From: Rehmannia glutinosa
Taxonomy: Eukaryota > Streptophyta > Magnoliopsida > Lamiales > Orobanchaceae
Length of the DNA: 64,000 nucleotides
Reading direction: 5' to 3'
NCBI GenBank assembly: GCA_016081115.2
Contig: CM071933.1
Location: 58,852,660-58,916,659, forward strand
A program made the position numbers and the translations under genes. Below, piece by piece: positions 34,710 through 45,609 of this stretch (its first letter is position 1; every line of letters starts with the position of its first letter). A model generated the notes under the pieces. That model ran no database searches. It was given only the letters and a program-made list of their open reading frames with translations, and was not told the DNA's origin.

Positions 34710-34946
34710 ATGTCAGGAGCGCAAGGAGCACAGCCGCCGGAATCATTCACGGCGACGACATACGAGTCGGTGGAAGGCGGAGAGAACAAGACGCGGCTGG
34801 ATATCCACTCCAAGGAGGATGAGGGCGGGATTCAGATTGACAAGATCCAAGATAAGGTGGAGGACGCCGCCGGCACCGGCGGCCCAGTTTTCGGAGCCGG
34901 CAAGGACGACGACAAGGATGATTTGGGGGTTACGGGCACCGCCTAG
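34710..34946 (+). CDS. Small conserved hydrophilic plant protein (78 aa), function unknown
   Basis: This is a single exon of 78 codons, starting MSGAQGAQPPESFTATTYES and ending DLGVTGTA. It is very hydrophilic (Gly, Asp, Lys, Glu), without signal peptide, membrane segment or cysteine, and probably disordered. It contains RLDIHSKEDEGGIQIDKI and GGPVFGAGKDD. I recognise this as a short protein family present across flowering plants; I know no established function. The composition recalls LEA-like stress proteins, and the upstream ABRE words agree, but that is inference. The coding part is clearly more GC-rich than its surroundings. The overlapping frame at 34690-34974 is a shadow. A small MULE ends 250 bp upstream. 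Confidence 0.85.
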   Translation: MSGAQGAQPPESFTATTYESVEGGENKTRLDIHSKEDEGGIQIDKIQDKVEDAAGTGGPVFGAGKDDDKDDLGVTGTA

Positions 34947-34974
34947 ATGCTTTCTTCTGTTTCAACTTTCCTGA

Positions 34975-35818
34975 CACTCCGTGTGTGTGTGTGTTTTACC
35001 TCTTTTTTTGGGTTTTTTTTTTCCGGCGTTGAGATGTTCATGTAGTTCTAATTCCTATATATTGTGTATGTATATATATGATGTTATTATTAGTTACGAT
35101 CTGCCTGGAATTGCTATTTAAATTAGATTTATTTTTCATAACCAGTATGGATCCAGAAATTTGCAATAAAGGAAAAAAAAAAAAGAACTCCGTCATTCTA
35201 TGGGGCCAAATGCAGATTACTTTGTAAAGAAAAAATCTTATGCCCATTGCAAGAATAATAGGTAACAACTGCATTGTCAAACAATAATAATAGGTAATTA
35301 GCAAAATTAAACAGAAGAGGGACTCAATGTATTGTTGTGGACATGGTAGCCAGGATTTACGGTTAGTGCTTTTCGGATTTTTTTCGTTGGGATGATTGTC
35401 GGATTTTTTTCGTTGGGATCGGGCCGAAATTTGTCGATAATAGAAAATGAAAAAGGTAAATCTAAAGACCAATATATTACAATAATGTTTTGTGGGTTTT
35501 CATAATCTTCAATTCCGACTTCTTTAGAATAAATTTTGTGGAGAAGTGATTTATCCAAAAGTTCATTAAATTAATCACCGAACAATTATCAATAGATTTT
35601 TAGATCTAAAAATCTATTTTAAAAGTAGTTCCAAAAATACTATTCATTATTGAGTTCGGAATATATCTCTTTCTATATAACAAACAAGACAATTATTCAT
35701 CCACTCATATACCTTAATTGGGCAGATAATTCTTAATTTTTTGGGTCAAAAAGGTTTAATGGCCTTTTAATTTTTAGCTGAACTTTTTTTATATAAACTA
35801 GATCTTCGATTGAATTTT
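34975..35818. other. 3' flank of the small gene and AT-rich intergenic DNA
   Basis: A (GT)n run and T-rich 3' UTR-like sequence follow the stop codon. After that I see nothing recognisable. A TCGGATTTTTTTCGTTGGGAT motif occurs twice in tandem (35370-35420). Minus-strand open frames here have no protein-like character. Confidence 0.5.
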
Positions 35819-36674
35819 GGGTTTATGACAGAAATACCCACTTTTTTTAAGTTAATACCAGTCTTTTACGCTTCCCGATGTAATTTTACCTAAATTTACG
35901 TTTCCGGTGCAATTTTACCTAAATTTACGATCCCCGTTTTTTCTTACACAACAATACGCTCCAGCAAAAATTCCCGGAAAATTTTACGCTTTGTTTCAAC
36001 ATTGTTTCAAACATGTTTCAATCATGTTTCTGTGTTTCAACATTGTTTCAAACATGTTTCTAATATGTTTCAAACATGTATCTGTGTTTCAACATTGTTT
36101 CTAACATGTTTCTTTTAATAAAAATAGGTAAAAAAAAATTGTATTTAAACATCGAAAACTTCATTCAACAACCAAAAAATATCAGAACAACATTAAAAAG
36201 AGTATGGAAACAACCCAGAAACAACGTAAAAAAATATTAAAAACACAACATGAATAAAAAGAGCTTAAAAATAGGTAAAAATTGTATTTACACATTCAAT
36301 ACTACATGAAAACAACAAAAAACATTATTAGAACAACATTAAAAATATTATAAAACAACACTGAAACAATAGAAACAATGTACAAAATAATATATGAATA
36401 AAAAACAACATAAAAAATAGGTTAAAGTTATTTTGAAACATCGAAACAACATAGAAACAATAAAGAAACAAATTTAAACAACCTCGAAACAACTTATATA
36501 ACATATAAAACAATGCAGGAACAAAAAAAATGAAAAAAAAATAAAAAAAATCAAAAAATAGCAAGGAGCGTAAAAACAAATTTAGGTACAAAAATAAAAA
36601 AATAGGCACAAGAGTAATAGGAGCGTATTGTATGGTAATGGTACAAAAATCAGTGTATTTTGTGTAATTTCCCC
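35819..36674 (-). mobile_element. Mutator-type MITE, copy 2 (9-bp TSD, one mismatch)
   Basis: The 856-bp element is flanked by TTGAATTTT and TTGATTTTT. Its ends are GGGTTTATGAC and, inverted, GGGGAAATTAC. Read on minus it matches the element at 6373-7424: the block CCGGGAATTTT...GGAGCGTATT and the TTGTTT/AAACAA-rich interior are shared. It is non-coding. Confidence 0.7.
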
Positions 36675-37961
36675 TTGATTTTTCAATGTTGTCCAAATTA
36701 AATTTAATAGGATCACTCCGATTTTGAGTGCGGTCCATCGACTGCACTCGTCCTAAGGTGGCTACGCCACTGGTTGTGGAAATCTTGGACACATACGTGT
36801 GAAACAATGTTCAACCTGTTGATTAGTTACAACGGAAAGCCTTTGTAGCACCCACCTTAGAATTTCCATATTAATTTCTTTATGATATTATTATAATTAG
36901 TATTATAACATATTTATCATCTTAAGTTAATTTCCATCAGTTGTTTTACTATTAATACTATTTAAAATACACATATTTCATTTATTTTTCTTATTTTATT
37001 GATGATCATGATATATTAGACCCCTGTTATAACATTTCAGTTAGAATTCATTTTTTTAAAAAGGGCCCAATCTTTTATTTTATTTTTAGGATATAACCCA
37101 ATAATTAAGCCTTAAAGTTGAATAAGCCCAGGCCAATTTGGTTGAGTTAACTTGACAAAATTAGTTTTATCCCAATCTCCTTCAAAACCACCAGCAGATT
37201 CTATTAACTCACGTTTTTTTCCATTACTCCATTTTCTCGAGCATGACTAGCAGTTTTATTCTAACTTCCCACCACATTGAAGGGTTAAGATCAGTTTTTG
37301 CTTGTAGTTTCACTATTAATCTATAAAAACAGACTCCTAGCGCTATAGGCGCTAGTATTGGGAGGAATATACATTTTAGACAAAAATCAAGAAAAAGATA
37401 TAGACTTAACTTTTCTTTTGACTAAAATTGGTCACCGTCTGATATAACATTCTTTCCCTTAATATTCAATTTCCCACTCCCATTACCAATACCTTCAAGT
37501 TTTAATCAGCCGGGAAGAAGCTTTTATAGCAGCCGACAGAAATCACAAGGCAGCGTGCCGTGCTCACTGCGACGCTGTTGATCACCGCCGAATCCCCAAA
37601 TCTCAGCCCCGCTTCTATTCGCCGATGTGCAGGGTGTGCGAGCGTGTAGTGATGACGGGATACGAGTTGAGGTGTTGAACGAAGGGAATAAGGGGATGAA
37701 CAGAGACAAATGAGAAGAAATATTTTGGAGTTCTATTTTGAATGTCGAATAACCCAGTGACCGAAACCAAACCTTTCTTTTTCCACCTCTCAGACCAAAT
37801 GCTTGATTTTTATCACAATTCCCAACACTTATCCTTATTTTTTCTTTTAAAACATTCAGATTCTTCTTATTTTACATTTTACAGTATATATGTATACGTA
37901 TATATATATATTATATACTTAACACTAATCAGTTTACTTTTTCAATCAACTATATATATAT

Positions 37962-38884
37962 GAGCTAGTCTCCTGTCAGACGGTCTAACGGATCTAATCC
38001 GTCAGACGGAGCCCCAACAACCAATCTAGACCCATATACAATAACCAACTCAATCCAACCTAATACATGTATATATATAGAGAGAGAAAGAAAAAATCAC
38101 ACGATCTTCTTCTTCTTCAACAAGCTTATACACACATACAGACCAAATCACACGGATGTCTTTCTCTTCACAAAACCTGAAACTTACGCATCTGCATAAG
38201 CCATATTTGGCTAAATCGAATAAAAGAACTGTGGCCTGGGTGTCATTAATACTACAATTGAAGGAAAGACATCACCCTTCCATCTACACAATAGATTGAT
38301 ATTGTTGTGTTGCGAGGCATTAATTGATTTATTTTAATTCCACTGTTAAAGGCTCTATATGTTTGTTGGATTCACAAACTACATCCATAGAATGCATTTT
38401 TTTGATTAATCTTGTAATACATTTTTCAGGTCTGCTAATACCATGTTCCTGAACTACTAATACATTTCAGAAGAACTGCTAATACGTTTTAGAAGGACGG
38501 CTAATACTTTTCAGAAGGACGGTTAATACATTTCTGGAGAAAAAATTAATTACATTCAGGGAAACTACTAAAATACTCTCCAGGGAACTACTAATACTTT
38601 TTCGAGAGACGACTAATACTTTTTTAAGGGGCTGGTAATATATTTCAGGAGTATATTCAGGATAAATACTAAAATACTCTTCAGGGAACTACTAATACAT
38701 TTCAGAAGAACTGCTAATACTTTTTAGAAGGACGGCTAATACTTTTCAGAAGGACTGTTAATACCGGTGGTCCCTGAAAACTACTAAAATACCACTGCTA
38801 ATATTACGGAAATACCACCGGGTTCGCGGGTCAGATCCGTCTAACAGGTCAGACCCGTTAGACGGTCTGACGGGAGTTTTTGTG
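37962..38884 (+). mobile_element. Mutator-type MITE with internal repeats
   Basis: The TIRs begin GAGCTAGTCTCCTGTCAGAC and, inverted, CACAAAAACTCCCGTCAGAC, and continue with GGTCTAACGG-type words for about 45 bp. Both flanks read TATATATAT, a possible 9-bp TSD that is hard to separate from the (TA)n context. It is non-coding. Confidence 0.7.
38430..38770. repeat. Degenerate tandem repeat with a higher-order copy, inside the MITE
   Basis: Units close to CTAATACATTTCAGAAGGAC recur about every 22-30 bp. A block of about 75 bp (38452-38528) is repeated nearly intact at 38687-38765. It is non-coding. Confidence 0.75.
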
Positions 38885-39627
38885 TATATATATATATATA
38901 TATTTGTGGGTATTAGTAGACAATTAATAAAAGCATGTTAAACTTTGTAGGAGTCGAGGAGCACGAAAATTAGGACATCTACATTTCTATATATGTTTTG
39001 GCGCATAATTTCTGCTTTGAGGTTGGAATTTCATTCTTATGAACTTGTCTTATTTAATTGTTGTGTGTTATATTTAACCGTAAATTAGTTGTAGTATGGC
39101 ATGATTTGACAAAACACTTAGCCTTCGGGCTCAAGGCCTCTCGTGGAGTAATCCACGTTAAACATAGACAATATTTTGTTGAGAAATCCACGTTAAACAG
39201 GTTGTGGAGTTAATCCACGTTAAACAAGACATATGCTAATCTCTTTATTTCATCTGTTATTTATTTTACATATAAGTAATTGCTAGTTAACTCGCTCCCC
39301 ACTGAGTTTATCACTCACCCCATGCTAAATAATTTTGAAGGTTGACGGAGTTGGTATTGTGCCGAAGGCGGATGCTAAACTATTTATAAATTAGAAGTTA
39401 ATATTTTATTTTCAAAGTTTAGAAATGGAATTTGGAATATGTTTTTCTTTGTATTATTTCAAATTACATTAGGGATATTACTAATGAGTTTAGATAGCTT
39501 GTAGTTATTTATTATCATATTTAACGCTTCTGCACATTTCGAGTTGTAAACATTAGTCCTATTATGTTTTCTGTACATGTGTGTGTATATATATATATAT
39601 GTTCTACAAAATTTAGGTCGTTACATA

Positions 39628-39642
39628 GTAGTATCAGAGCAG
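39628..39642 (+). other. Primer-binding site of the Tekay-like element
   Basis: GTAGTATCAGAGCAGG just after the LTR end matches the plant initiator tRNA-Met type (TGGTATCAGAGC) apart from one base. Confidence 0.7.
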
Positions 39643-40006
39643 GATTATGATCCTGTATACTTTGCTAAAAGAAAATATATTTCAAAAATATTAAGTAATA
39701 AATGAGCATCCACTCCATAGTACAATACCAACTCTAAAAGGTAAATTTTACATTGATGTATTGCAATGCAAATTACATATTATCTTCATGACGATGCACA
39801 TATGTCCTTATATTTTTTTTATTCAAAATCTAGAAAAGGTATTCACCTACTTTAAAATCATTTATGCTAGTAGATGGATCACATGCATAAAGCGGCTAGG
39901 AAGTCGGTTCCATGCCCTCTCGCTCAAAACCATAATAGGTTGAGAGATTTTCGTGGCTATTAGAAGGTTAACCATTATGATGCTGGTGAATATATTACTT
40001 CTATGG

Positions 40007-41556
40007 TGTAGGTCCCAAGGGGTGTGGCGTAATGTTTAGAAGGGAGGGATTGAATAAACCTTACCAAATTTTCACTTTTTAGTCTTTTTAAGAATTTCAA
40101 CAGAGTTGATTCAAATCAGTTGTGTCCTTGGGGGACAGCTAGGTTGGCTATCTTCAGCTAAGTTACCCACTCAACAGATTCGACTGAGTTGTTGATAGTA
40201 TAACTTGGCTGCGTCAGCTAACACTTAACTTTAGCTGATTTGGTTTTTAACAGCGGAAGACTTAACACCCTTTGTTTGATTAAAGCTCGTTTTTAACACT
40301 TGTTTTAGCACTTGTTATTATCAGTTGGATAGCAAAATAACTTAACAGCAGATATGAAAAATACAAACAAGAAAGTAAATGCTGAAAGTAAATGACACAA
40401 GTAGTTTTATAGTGGTTCGAGGATATGGTAATTCCTCTAATCCACTCTTCTCCAACTCCTGGAGGAATCCACTAGGTAACAGATCAAGTTACAAAGTAGT
40501 TATCAGTCTACAGACAGCCTTGATCACACAGCTGGCTTCTCCTGCGACTCAGCTTCTTCACAACACAAGTGCCTTGCTACTTCAGCTTCCTTCAAGTCTT
40601 TGGATTTGATCACACAACCTTCCAACAAACTTGAATCTCATGTTTCGACCTTAAACCTTCCTACAGCTCCTTCAACTTGGAGAGTAAACTCCCTTTTGTT
40701 CTTTAAATCCAACTGGTTGATGTAATCTTTCCTTCACAGCGTGTGTTGGATTGAGTTCCTTCGAGTTTTAGGCTTGAGGAATTTTCTGGATAAGCTTGAG
40801 AATATTACAGGTTATACTTGCTTGATAATAGCTTGATTCGTTTGTGCTAGGTTCAGGTAACCTTTTCTCAAATGTTTCCTCAGCCTATTATAGTGCTCAT
40901 TTGAAAATTTGCCCGTTGAAGAGATATGCTATTTTCAAATGACACTTTTGTTCGTTGGCTTGTCTTTTCTTGGTCTGCAGCACTTGTGATGTTGACACTT
41001 CCTCGTATTAAATGGCTTTGCAGCTTTACAGAATCTGACACATGCTTCAGTGTTTCTCATTGGCTTATTCCTTTTGCATGTTTCTGGGCCAAACACATTA
41101 AGACCTCTCAGCTTGGGCATATTACTATATCGAGTAATATTCTTGACTTCCTTCCAATGGATCAATGTCAGTTGTCTTAACTTGACTGCTGCTTTTACCC
41201 CTGTTGACTTGAGTCTACTCCAATCATGAGAATGACTCAATTGTCACTTCAACTGTTAGACTTGGCTCCTTTCACTGACTTGACTGACACTTCCTCATAC
41301 TTCACACAACTGTTCCTCAGCTGGCTCTCCTTCAGTTGAGTCCTTGTTTTCCTTCTTGGCCATACTCAACTGACACACAGCAGAGTCTTCACTCTAGTCT
41401 GCAGTTGAATTCTTGCATGCTTTGACTTAGCTGACTCCACTCAGCTATTTTAATCCTATCTATTACAACATAAAATTACAAGGAAAATAGGGTGCCAACT
41501 TCCTAGTCTAAGTTTTACATGGTATCATCAAAATCTAACAAATAAATTTCCTAACA
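40007..41556 (-). repeat. 3' LTR of the Sirevirus-like element
   Basis: It begins TGTAGGTCCC and ends TTTCCTAACA in plus orientation and is directly followed by the polypurine tract (41557-41580). A frame of about 84 codons (40926-41180) is preserved in both LTRs but has no known domain and is probably chance. Confidence 0.88.
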
Positions 41557-42414
41557 ATTTCCCCCCTTTTGATGATGCCAAAACTTAAACAAACAATTAA
41601 AAAGCAAACACAAGCAGTGCAGTAACAAAGAATGTATGCTTTGAATAATCAGTTTTATTGATCACAGCATTCTTGTCCTTTACAAAGCTACTTGCAAAAT
41701 ATGACAAAGCTTATACAAGTATAGCATTACAACATGTATCATAGCTAGGTTACAAAGAAGATATAGAGCTATATTATAGGGAAAACTTACATCGATATAT
41801 TTACAGCTAAATAAAATACATGAAGGGGTTGCAGCCGTCATCAACGCCTTGGCTGCTTCCTTCTTCTCTCTTCTTCTGCAGCTCTTCTTCTGTCTTCATC
41901 AGCTCTCCTCCTCTTCTTTTTCTCTTCCTCCTTCTTCTTCTTCTTCTCATATGCTCGCTTCGCAGCAGGGTCATCCCTACGCTGCCTTTCCTCCCATTCT
42001 CGCGTTGTTCTTTCATTCTCGGCCTCTTGCCTTCTCATAGCTTCAACATTCTTGCGTGCAACTTCTAAGTTAGCAAGATGATCAAATCCAGCCCAGTATA
42101 TGAGTCCTTTCTTATGTGGATCCACAAACTTAATATCTTCCGGTCTTGGCCGCGTTTTAGTGCTTCTCTCAATGCCACCATGTCTTCCTCTGGGAGTGTA
42201 TTGTACTAGAGCTTTTGATTTTCCAGCCGAGTGACTATTGGAACTTGGCTGCTTATCAACCGATTTGCATAAATCAAGTCCCTTCTCCCAGTACAGATCC
42301 CAGGCTTGCGGTAGAGTCATCTCTTGAAAATATTCTTCTGCTTCTAGAGTTTGGAATTCCTCTAGCGATCTGGGCTCAGATCCAGCATCAGGCATGGCAA
42401 TGTCTCTCGGGGCT

Positions 42415-42844
42415 TTTATTGCAGGATAATATTTTCCTCACACATAATCGGGACAATTGGTTGATGGGTGTACGACGCAATCCGGGGGATCACAGAATTC
42501 TCCTCACTCTACCTCACATAGAGGATGATGCTCACGAATCCCCATCTCCTCCACGGAGTTCACCACCCCGTACTTCTTCATCTCGCCCACCACCACCACC
42601 ACCGCATGAACAAGTTGATCTTCAAGATATTCTACAGGAGCAACAACACCAAAGAGACATGCTATCATATCAACAAACGATGCTCGAACGCCAGCAGAAT
42701 ATGCTTGACCGCCAACAACAAATGATGGAGCAGCAATTTAGTGTCATTCGGGATATTCGAGAGGACCAACAACAACAAAATGCCCTTTTCTCTCAACTCC
42801 ACCAATGGCACCTCTCTCAAGGGCACTTCCCACCACTGTCATAA
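42415..42844 (+). pseudogene. C-terminal end of a gypsy (Athila/Tat-like) internal ORF
   Basis: The open frame reads FLTHNRDNWLMGVRRNPGD, then a Pro/Ser-rich linker (PPPPPPHEQVDL), then a Gln-rich coiled coil (QQTMLERQQNMLDRQQQMMEQ), and stops at 42842. Upstream in the same frame is antisense Sirevirus sequence and is not part of it. It is the truncated tail of a retroelement ORF; the exact family is unclear. Confidence 0.5.
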
Positions 42845-43911
42845 GGTCGTATTTGTCTTTGTCTTAGTTCTCGTTTTTTTTGCTCCATTTTGTATCCCAT
42901 CCCCTCTTCACATTGGGGACAATGTGACCCTTGAAGTTGGGGGTGGTGAGATTTGTTAGAATGCTTGGATTTAACTATTTTCTTTAGCTTTGCGTATTTT
43001 AGCTATCTTTGTGGATATTTCGTTTTCTTTTTACGCACCTTATCAATTCCTTGCAAACAAACATGAGGTAATTTTTTTTACAATTAGATAAGTTGGTTGT
43101 GGATTGGTTATGACCATTTTTATCCCGAAAGTCATCTTTTTGAAAACTCAAATTGCCAAAATGTTTTTAAACTGTGTGACTCTAGTAAAAGGATGAATTT
43201 GGCCAAAAGAGTTTAATGTCATGAAATTAGTTTGGACTATTGCTTAAATTTAAATACTTTGTGTTATGATCACTAGAGAAACCATAATTCGGGTTTTAAA
43301 AAAAAAACGAATATCAAAAATAAAAAAAAATAAAAAAATAAAAAAAATAATAAAAAAAATGTGCTAATATTGTTATAAAAAAAGGGACAAATCGAGGTTA
43401 TATTCCTCTGTTTGTTGTTGCTTAGTAACTAGGAGCATTCATGAGCCCCATGTTTGTCTCTTACGTAAAACAGCGACACAAATATGAATATGGGACACCA
43501 CCCTAGGAGTTTTTGAAAAGATATTCAAAATTTAAACCTAGTGGAAGTTTGCCTATAAAATGTCCTGATTTTATAATTTTATTTGTTAAAAAAAAAATAA
43601 CGACCCGAGTTTTGGACATCTCCTTTTATCATTACATTTTTGCATTTGATCTAAGCATATGAACGACAATTTTTTTTTGTGATATGACAACTGTGATGTT
43701 TTGAACGATTCCAATTATTGAAGTCACTCTCTTTTTAACAAATTGGTTGATTTGAAAAACGGATGGATTGGCTTAATTGGGAAGGAAAAGGTTAGCAGTT
43801 CACTTCAATCATGTCGAAATTGTGAAAATAGATGTCTCTTTTTGTTTTCAACCCGTCTCTTTGTTTTAAAAATTGCTTGAGGACAAGCAAAATTTCCAAG
43901 TTGGAGGCGGT

Positions 43912-45609
43912 TTGATAAGTGTCATTTTGTACATATTTTGTGCTATTAATTCAATAGTTTTGAATTGTTTTGTTAGAAAAATCATAGTTTCTCAAGTATT
44001 TCTGTAGCATTTTATCGCGGGATGTGTTTAACATTATAGGTGGAGCAACTTGGAGCAATTTGAAGCCAACATCAAGTGTAAAAAGGCAAGAAAATCACTC
44101 AACATGACTTGGGGGTGTCAAGTAACATGGCCATGTTCAAAAAGAAGGAAATAAATTGAATAAAAATTGAAAAAAGAGCCCAAAACGGCCAAACCGTGTC
44201 ACCGAACACGGCCATGTTGAAGGGGATCAAAAGAGGAGGAAAAATCGCACAAAACAGGCCCAAACACGGCCTGGCCGTGTTGGCCAACACAGCCGTGTCC
44301 GGCGTTTGAGCAATATTTTCAGTGCAGCACGGCCTGGCCGTGCTGCCCAACATGGCCGTGTCAGGGCCACTTTCAGGCACTTTTTTATGCGTAATTTTGG
44401 GAAAACTCACCAACCAATCTCTTTTGGCCACTTTTGTACATTTTTAACACCCTATTTTGCTGAAACATGTCTCCATGTTCCCTCCCTCATCACTTGAATA
44501 CAAGAATTCACCAACCAACAATGAAAGTGGGGGTGATTGTTTAACAAAAGAGAGTACTATCAATGTATTGGTGTACAAAAATGTTGCCTATAAAAGCCAA
44601 GGGTTGAAGTAGAGAGAGGCATTCATTAGATACTCAGGAAATATTCATTGTATTCAAGTAGAATTGGGATCAAGGGGTCTTGGAGAAGAAAGCTTGGGGC
44701 AATATTGGAGAAGAAGGCTTGGATCAACATCATCAATCAAGGAAGAAGTCCATTGAGGTTTTGAGAAAGATAAGTACACCATGTCTACAATACTTAAATC
44801 TTCTTGTGTAATTTACTCTTTTGTCAAAATCATGAGTAGCTAAAATCTTAGTGTTTGAGTGTAATGAACTCTAGAATGAATTTGTGATTAAGGTTTGTAT
44901 GTTTTTAATAAAATTCTCACGTCTTGTGTGATTCACTTATATCATGCTTATCTCATTCGAGTTAATATTTCCGGTATATTAATTTGATATCTTTTCTTCA
45001 TCGGGTAATCGAAAGATTTATGGTGAAAAAGAAATTGTATAAGTGAAAAGAGTTGCATGCAATCCTAGATATAGGACGACATAAATCTTCTGGATTAAGG
45101 TCAAACCTAATATGGGAATTCATAAATCGTTATAATGCAATCTTAGGGGTTTTAACTAGAAAGAGATTTCAGTTAATCAACTTGAGATTAGGAGTTTTTC
45201 GCCTTGAGAAAGGGATTAACTTAAATCGGGAATTTCTACGGTCCACATAACATGAGATTTTTAGAGGTTGGTTTTTGCTTAAGGGCTTATGGTTGAATTT
45301 TTATCTTGTTGAATCACAAAAACATTCTAGAGGGATTTACATTCAAACATATTTCTATCTCTTGATTTCTCATTCTACAATCTACTTTTATCTAATTTAT
45401 TGTAAGTTGCGATTATTTTAAATTATCTATTTTTCATTTTCCATTTTAACAAACAAAACTCTGAAAATTGCTAGATTAGATAACAAAAAGACGGTAATTA
45501 TTAGTACTTACAATCCTCGTGGGAATGACACTCGGTACTCAATAATCTATACTACAAAACGATAGGTGCACTTGTCTGCGGTTTTCTAGAGTAGCTTTTG
45601 AGCCATCAG
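43912..45609 (+). repeat. 3' LTR, gypsy family 1
   Basis: The LTR is 1698 bp, TGATAAGTGTC...GAGCCATCA, related in inverted orientation to the solo LTR at 11996-13657. It holds an array of palindromic CACGGCCGTG-like words at 44098-44365. Confidence 0.85.

Larger units (their letters stand above)
36844..39625 (+). repeat. 5' LTR of the Tekay-like element (contains a MITE)
   Basis: It begins TGTAGCACCCACC and ends GTCGTTACA, directly before the primer-binding site. It is 2782 bp, or about 1.85 kb without the MITE at 37962-38884. No second LTR copy is in the window, so the left border rests on the TG start alone. Confidence 0.6.
42415..45609 (+). mobile_element. 3' part of a gypsy element (family 1) nested in the Sirevirus ORF
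   Basis: It contains the end of an ORF, about 1 kb of 3' untranslated internal DNA, a polypurine-like tract (CCAAGTTGGAGGCGG, about 43895-43911) and a complete LTR (43912-45609). The 5' LTR and most coding are lost. The Sirevirus frame continues on both sides. The right border is exact (GAGCCATCA|GCAAA). The left border is within about 20 bp, and no TSD is recoverable. Confidence 0.75.

Noticed and set aside
40926..41180. 84-aa frame conserved in both Sirevirus LTRs
   Set aside because: Conservation is explained by LTR duplication; no domain, and the frame runs antisense to the element's transcription.
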